From positions 1 through 5,757 of the forward strand of contig JAHIUE010000038.1 in the NCBI GenBank assembly GCA_018817205.1: a DNA stretch of 5,757 nucleotides, in the 5' to 3' direction. The notes below the pieces were generated by a model that was given only the letters and a program-made list of their open reading frames with translations, searched no databases and was not told where the DNA came from. This document shows positions 5,067-5,757 of this stretch, one piece after another. This DNA is from Patescibacteria group bacterium (GTDB taxonomy: Bacteria > Patescibacteriota > Microgenomatia > Daviesbacterales > UBA10151). The translations under genes were made by a program, and so were the position numbers. Numbering within the stretch: the first letter of the stretch is position 1; each line of letters opens with the position of its first letter.

Positions 5067-5757
5067 ATCTTGGATAGCTTGAGGCAAAAAGGGAAGAAGG
5101 TCGCTTGCCAGCATTCCTGCTTTGCCGATCTTTTTTGCAATTTGCTCTCCGGCCTGTCCATGAATGAATACTCCCACAGAAGCAGCAGTAAAAGGATTCA
5201 ATCCTTGAGCAAGTAATCCGGCAATAACGCCTGCCAAGACATCGCCGGTACCGGCAGTTGCAAGCACGGGATTTGCGAAAGGACTAATAAGCGCTTCCCC
5301 GGTAGGGGAGGCTATTACGGTATTAGCTCCTTTAAGTACGACAATTTTTTCCCATTTTTTAGCCCAATATTGTGCGACATGAATTTTTTCTTGCTTTATT
5401 TTATCTACAGACAAACCAGTTAACCTAGCCATCTCCCCAGGGTGAGGAGTTAATATGACTCCCCCATCTAATCTTTTCCACCACTCCCCTATTTTAGAAA
5501 GAATATTTAACCCGTCAGCATCAATTATAATTTTTGGTAAGTTTTTCTCTAAAAGCAGTCTTACAAGTTTGGCGGATTGATTGCTTTGTCCTAAACCCGG
5601 ACCAATCAATAAAACATCATACTCCTCTATTTTGCCAAATACTTCTTGTGTCGATAAAAACGTTACTTCCGGCAGTTTTTTTGAAACTATTATTTTAACT
5701 TGAGGTTCTGTTGCTAAAGTCACCAAGCCTGCCCCAACCCGATAGGCGGCGGCACAA
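5049..5757 (-). CDS. nnrD: ADP/ATP-dependent NAD(P)H-hydrate dehydratase, N-terminus cut by window edge
   Basis: The frame is open through the right edge, giving 235 visible residues that begin CAAAYRVGAGLVTLATE. That stretch is the conserved family segment normally found some 40-50 residues in, so the gene starts beyond the window; the TTG at 5726 is internal and not a real start. Visible motifs, numbered from the first complete codon, are IGPGLGQ (51-57), DADGLN (79-84), TPHPGE (103-108), LKG (141-143) and LATAGTGDVLAG (165-176) with the likely catalytic D172, then HGQAGE (199-204) and MLASDLLPFLP near the end. This is the YjeF C-terminal/carbohydrate-kinase-like (ribokinase-like) fold. The enzyme uses a nucleotide to dehydrate NADHX or NADPHX and so repairs damaged cofactor in the cytoplasm. 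The partner NnrE epimerase domain is not visible; it could be fused or encoded beyond the edge. The TAA at 5051-5049 lies inside the last codons of the convergent glycosyltransferase gene. Confidence 0.9.
   Translation of the reverse strand, partial: CAAAYRVGAGLVTLATEPQVKIIVSKKLPEVTFLSTQEVFGKIEEYDVLLIGPGLGQSNQSAKLVRLLLEKNLPKIIIDADGLNILSKIGEWWKRLDGGVILTPHPGEMARLTGLSVDKIKQEKIHVAQYWAKKWEKIVVLKGANTVIASPTGEALISPFANPVLATAGTGDVLAGVIAGLLAQGLNPFTAASVGVFIHGQAGEQIAKKIGKAGMLASDLLPFLPQAIQDLVNKT

Noticed and set aside
5244..5255. Perfect 12-base palindrome GCCGGTACCGGC as an operator or recombination site
   Set aside because: On the minus strand it encodes the conserved A-G-T-G of the NnrD active-site motif, so Gly/Thr codon choice explains it without another function.
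5724..5726. TTG as the start of the NAD(P)H-hydrate dehydratase gene
   Set aside because: The frame stays open to the edge, and the ten residues before the TTG match the conserved family segment (AAYRVGAGLVT), so the true start lies outside.
1..5757. tRNA, rRNA, riboswitch, CRISPR array, insertion sequence or phage gene
   Set aside because: I saw no cloverleaf, spaced direct repeats, transposase motif or terminal inverted repeats, and nearly all bases are in recognised genes.

Overview
The window is a compact, AT-rich bacterial stretch with almost no intergenic space. It uses ordinary stop codons (TAA, TGA and TAG all end genes here). The style suggests a Candidate Phyla Radiation (Patescibacteria) genome, most likely of Microgenomates type. 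The reasons are several large diverged GT-C membrane glycosyltransferases, an orphan CofE-like ligase, few Shine-Dalgarno sequences and very tight gene packing. This lineage call is an inference from gene content, not a marker-gene result. TGA is used as a stop and no gene contains an in-frame TGA, which argues against the SR1/Gracilibacteria code.

Layout: (1) 1-384, minus: N-terminal 128 residues of a GT-C glycosyltransferase that runs off the left edge. (2) 377-1861, minus: a complete 494-residue paralogue, overlapping the start of gene 1 by 8 bases. (3) 1924-2847, plus: an NAD-dependent sugar-nucleotide (UDP-glucose 4-epimerase-like) epimerase, divergent from gene 2 across 62 bases. (4) 2810-3568, minus: a CofE-like (F420-0:gamma-glutamyl ligase family) protein, overlapping the epimerase tail to tail by 38 bases. 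(5) 3597-5066, plus: a third GT-C glycosyltransferase, divergent from gene 4 across only 28 bases. (6) 5049-5757, minus: an NAD(P)H-hydrate dehydratase (NnrD/YjeF C-terminal domain) that runs off the right edge, overlapping gene 5 tail to tail by 18 bases.

How they fit: the three GT-C enzymes and the epimerase point to cell-surface glycan assembly. The epimerase would supply a nucleotide sugar in the cytoplasm, and the multispanning enzymes would transfer polyprenyl-phosphate-linked sugars at the outer face of the membrane. The CofE-like ligase and NnrD (repair of hydrated NAD(P)H) look like separate housekeeping or orphan functions. After gene 1 and 2 the strands alternate strictly, so only genes 1 and 2 can share an mRNA in the usual way. 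Several starts lack a usable Shine-Dalgarno and instead carry a -10-like hexamer 9-12 bases upstream, which suggests leaderless transcripts. I see no RNA gene, mobile element, CRISPR array or phage gene, and no gene-free stretch over 300 bases. I found no clear new multi-gene system. The best leads are the orphan CofE-like protein, the GT-C paralogue set, and the leaderless/bidirectional promoter arrangement.
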